A DNA stretch of 64,000 nt from Aquanectria penicillioides (Eukaryota; Ascomycota; Sordariomycetes; Hypocreales; Nectriaceae). The notes beneath the pieces were generated by a model. That model saw only the letters and a program-made list of their open reading frames with translations. It was not told the origin of the DNA and ran no database searches. Each line of letters begins with the position of its first letter. Position 1 is the stretch's first letter. A program made the translations under genes and the position numbers. Below are positions 60,849-64,000 of the stretch, in pieces. The stretch is taken from positions 2,356,001-2,420,000 of the forward strand of contig PYIU01000006.1 in NCBI GenBank assembly GCA_003415625.1, read 5' to 3'.

Positions 60849-63555
60849 ATGGCGTTTGCTGCGAGGCTGGGCGCTCTCACCGGGGAGCTTGTCGAGGCAG
60901 TCACACGAACCTCCTCGAAGGTCCGCAAAACCACCCCGTTCACCAGCCCAGCGAGCCCGCACATGCTAACTCATGACGGTCTTGTAGACAAACACGGACA
61001 AGTTCAACGCCCATCGCGACTCTGCCCTACGCACCTTCAAGTCACACCCATACCTTCGCACGAACCAATTCGAGGTTGAAAATAACCTCGACGGCCTGGA
61101 AGAGCGATTCCGTGTCAATCTTCGCGAGGAGCTTGCAGATGCCCTTCATGAACGCCGGGCCCTTCTTCAAGAGACGCCCTCGAAGTGGCACCCTGAAATC
61201 CTATTTCTACTGTTGGAACTTTCGGACCAGCCAACCTTCAACTCGAACCTCTACGATTTAGATTTGCTACGGAAACCTGACGAGGAAGCCGTACAACAGC
61301 TCAAGTGGGAAGACATTGCTCGAGAGGATGGATGGGACCAAGATGCCGCAATCTGGAAAAAGATCAAATACAGTGACAGTTCGGATGAAGAATACTACAC
61401 TCAAGACTCAGAAAACGAATCAGAATCGACAGTGTCGTCTGAAGCATCCGCTGCAGGCAGAACGGCGGAAGATTTTATCATCCACCCCGAGGATATTCCC
61501 CAACTTAACCTGATTCGTAAAGCCCAAGAATGGAGATCCGGAACACCCCCCACGGACTCTTCTGGCCATGCGCGCAAGGTTCCTGTTACGGAGTTCCATA
61601 TTGCTCGGGATGTTCTTTTCATGCTACAAGGTCTCAATACAACACTCTTTGGTCTAGACGGAACGACCAACCCGGCCTTTCAAATGTCCCACATAGCCTG
61701 GGACACGCACAAGGCCCTTATCGGCTACTTTTCAGAAGCAGGACGCCAATTGTCGATCTTGCGCAAATTTGTAGGGCAAACACAGCGCGCCTCGCATATT
61801 CAAGTCTTTCATGACAGTGTCATTTCTCGTCTTCGTAGCTTTGACAAGGCGGTGACTACAGTCCAAGCACGGCTGGTAGCGCCCAAAGAAGACGTTGTGG
61901 TGAGTTTACTGAGAATCAAGGCAGAGCTTAGCCCAGGTCTGGAACCGTTGTACTCGCTGTCTAGCATTGTGGCCCGGATGCAAGACGTTCCCAATTCGGG
62001 TGCGTTTCGTTATCTCGAGTTGCTCTTTGAGGAAGCAAACTTGTCACAGCTTGTTGGAAAGCTTGTCACCTACGAGTTCCTTGCCCGGATCTTTGTCGAG
62101 TGTTTCAACGTCTATCTACGCCCTATCCGTCTCTGGATGGATGAGGGTAAACTGCTACCTGGGGACAAAATCTTCTTCGTCTCGGAGGCACCTAGCCAAG
62201 TTCCACTCAGCAAGATCTGGAGCGATCAATACCGACTTCGGCGAACGACTGACGGCAAATTGCATGCCCCCCAATTCTTACACCCCGCTGCAAACAAGAT
62301 ATTTAACACCGGGAAAAACATCGTGGTTCTTAAGAAATTAGGACGTTTAAGTCTAGCTGGCTCTAAAAATACCACAGAACCACTGTTGGACTATCATACA
62401 ATTTGCCCTCGAGGTCTCGAATTGGCACCGTTCCACCATCTTTTTGATGCAGCGTTCGATCGATGGATCCAAAGCAAATATAATACTACTTCAACCACTC
62501 TCAGAAATGCGCTGTTTGAAGAGTGTGGGTTTTGGTCTGCTTTGGACGCTATGGAATACCTCTATTTTATGTCAGACGGGTCTGCAATGGAATCGTTTTC
62601 CAGCAGCCTGTTCAGCAAGCTGGACGCTCTGACACCTCGCTGGCATAACCGGTATGGGTTGACAAACACTGCTCAAGAAGCCTTCACTTCACTGATTGAC
62701 TTTACCCGTCTATCTGTCAACGTGACCCCGACTGGAGTACGAGTGCCCGTTCAATCAGCACGGGATTCTGTAAGAGCCGTGTTTCCATCGGTCATGGTCA
62801 AGTACCGATTGTCGTGGCCAGTTCAGATGATTTTGTCCGAAGACAGCATTTCTGAGTACCAAGCCATTTTCACACTGCTCTTACAACTCAAAAGAGCACT
62901 CTATATGCTTCAGAAACAAAAGATCCTTGATAGTTATTGGACTGACGATGAGAACTGGGATGAACGTGCGCTCTATTATTCGCTACGGAACAACCTTCTA
63001 TGGTTCTCAACCACCCTCCAGACGTACTTTGCCACACTAGTACTCGCCCCAAATAGCTCAAAGATGAGGCAACAACTGCAAGAAGCCCACGACGTGGATG
63101 CCATGATTGCCATCCACGCCACCTTCATGAAAAGAGTCATCGATGAAGCTTGCCTTGGTAGCAGGTTGACACCGATTAGGGAGTGCTTCCTTGATATACT
63201 GGACCTCGCAATTAAACTCGAGCAAGCCCAGGCATCGCATGCCAAGGAGGTGGAAGAGCTGAGAGAGCTTTCGCGTCTTTCGGTGATGTCGTCCCCAGCA
63301 CCGCCGGGAACTCCCAAACCGAGGACGCCGAAATACGTCCGCGATAGTGACGATGAGAGCGAGGAGGAAATGCCGACAAAACGCAATCCCGGGAAATCGT
63401 ACACGACCGTGCTGAGGGAGATCAAGGGTGATTTTGAAAGGCACTTGCGATTCATATGTAACGGGCTACGCAGCGTGGCCAGGGCTACTGGTGATTCGCA
63501 GTCGGCTAAGTGGGATATCTTGGCCGAGATGCTTCAAACAGGTAGTCGGGATTGA
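60849..63555 (+). CDS. Gamma-tubulin complex component 5 (GCP5, Spc97/Spc98 family)
   Basis: Subunit of the gamma-tubulin ring complex that nucleates microtubules at spindle pole bodies. Exon 1 (60849-60920, MAFAARLGALTGELVEAVTRTSSK) joins exon 2 (from 60988, TNTDKFNAHRDSALRTFKSHPYLRT) over a 67-nt intron with a TGCTAAC branch. The product has 879 residues. An acidic Ser-rich insert near residues 150-175 (SDSSDEEYYTQDSENES) precedes the N-terminal GRIP1-type region, which includes TEFHIARDVLFMLQGLN and FVECFNVYLRPIRLWMDEG. The C-terminal GRIP2-type half includes WPVQMILSEDSISEYQAIF and FLQLKRA-like segments (LLLQLKRALYMLQ) that bind gamma-tubulin in the family. A second Ser/Pro/acidic linker (PKPRTPKYVRDSDDESEEE) lies near the end. 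The best match in style is GCP5 (fission yeast Mod21), a peripheral, often non-essential subunit, rather than GCP2/3; the exact paralogue is inference. Confidence 0.88.
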
Positions 63556-63717
63556 AAAGAGAGGAGCTGGAGACTGTCACGATCTGATGAATAATGATAC
63601 CCCTTGCCAAACGCTCCTTGGCCAAGTTGACTTTTTTTGCTCCGTTGCCTGTGATTGTGTGCATAATGACTTGGTGTTTGTCTTGTTCTTTTCACTTCGC
63701 CCCCCACTCATGCCATT
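63556..63717. other. Short convergent 3' intergenic region
   Basis: About 160 bp between the stop codons of GCP5 (+) and the hydrolase-like gene (-), so the two 3' UTRs must overlap or be very short. Confidence 0.7.
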
Positions 63718-64000
63718 TTACCAGGCGCTCCTGAGTCTGTCCGCAAAGAATTGCATCAACGGAAGAACCTCTTCTCTGTCTCGGGGCATTGCAACTTCCT
63801 TCCGCTTCCACTGCACGACTCTCACGTCTGCAAACTCTCGCTTCACGGCGTCCACGGCATCCGTCTCGAGTTGACACACCAGGACGCTTGTGCGGCTCTT
63901 TTCACGCGCACTCACGGTAGGAACCATGGACTGCGGTAGTGGGCCACCGATTGAAACCAGGCCCTTGAATGTCTTTCTAGATTGGGGCTTGTCATCGCCG
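63718..64000 (-). CDS. C-terminal part of an alpha/beta-hydrolase (phospholipase/carboxylesterase-like), incomplete
   Basis: Only the 3' end of the gene lies in the window; the frame runs off the right edge with no start. The visible 93 or so residues contain FKGLVSIGGPLPQSMVP, then SRTSVLVCQ, and end with VQWKRKEVAMPRDREEVLP and MQFFADRLRSAW before the stop at 63718. The pattern (a strand with SIGGPLP, a strand with VLVC, a variable segment, a strand VRVVQW, then a terminal helix) fits the last part of the alpha/beta-hydrolase fold. It resembles fungal proteins annotated as phospholipase/carboxylesterase family. The nucleophile would be further upstream and is not visible, so activity cannot be judged. 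There is no intron in the visible part. Confidence 0.65.
   Translation of the reverse strand, partial: GDDKPQSRKTFKGLVSIGGPLPQSMVPTVSAREKSRTSVLVCQLETDAVDAVKREFADVRVVQWKRKEVAMPRDREEVLPLMQFFADRLRSAW

Noticed and set aside
1..64000. CRISPR arrays, secondary-metabolite clusters or defence islands
   Set aside because: No regular repeat-spacer structure, no polyketide or peptide synthetase, terpene cyclase or tailoring-enzyme group, and genes are unrelated housekeeping functions.

Overview
This window comes from a filamentous ascomycete (Pezizomycotina). Protein sequence style and gene content suggest a Sordariomycete, probably of the order Hypocreales; that placement is inference. The evidence for a fungus is direct: short GT-AG introns (57-194 nt) with CTAAC/CTGAC-like branch sites, a Zn2Cys6 regulator, a KRE2-family Golgi mannosyltransferase, a MET12-type methylenetetrahydrofolate reductase, and intergenic spacers rich in homopolymers and microsatellites. 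No rRNA, convincing tRNA, CRISPR array or intact transposon was seen. Exon joins below were worked out by hand from splice signals and frame continuity.

Layout. 1-3657 is non-coding upstream sequence. 3658-5937 (+) is a mitotic B-type cyclin in four or more exons, with a 12-nt first exon and an unexplained frame change. 5.9-12.8 kb is a long, simple-sequence-rich spacer. 12827-15099 (+) is a mitochondrial aspartate/glutamate carrier (EF hands plus three carrier repeats). 16732-17376 (-) is a small F-box-like protein. After a spacer comes 22344-23456 (+), a cystinosin-type PQ-loop transporter. 25204-28155 (-) is mitochondrial leucyl-tRNA synthetase, divergent from 28933-30960 (+), a methylenetetrahydrofolate reductase. 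31458-32686 (-) is a Myb-like nuclear protein. 35335-36325 (-) is a second PQ-loop protein of the ANY1/SLC66A2 type. From 36.3 to 50.9 kb there is about 14.6 kb with no recognisable gene. It ends at a Zn2Cys6 transcription factor (50908-54817, +) whose first exon appears to sit behind a 967-nt intron. 57301-58562 (+) is a WDR83/MORG1-like WD40 protein. 59055-60414 (-) is a GT15 mannosyltransferase, divergent from 60849-63555 (+), gamma-tubulin complex component 5. The window ends inside the 3' part of a minus-strand alpha/beta-hydrolase-like gene.

The genes are mostly single-copy housekeeping functions: cell cycle and microtubule nucleation (cyclin B, GCP5), mitochondrial metabolism and translation (carrier, LeuRS), one-carbon metabolism, vacuolar and Golgi transport, and glycosylation. 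They do not form one pathway, and there is no biosynthetic cluster or defence system. The least ordinary features are the 14.6-kb gene desert ahead of the Zn2Cys6 regulator, that gene's long first intron, and two genes (cyclin B and LeuRS) whose N-terminal parts need a change of frame without a convincing intron.
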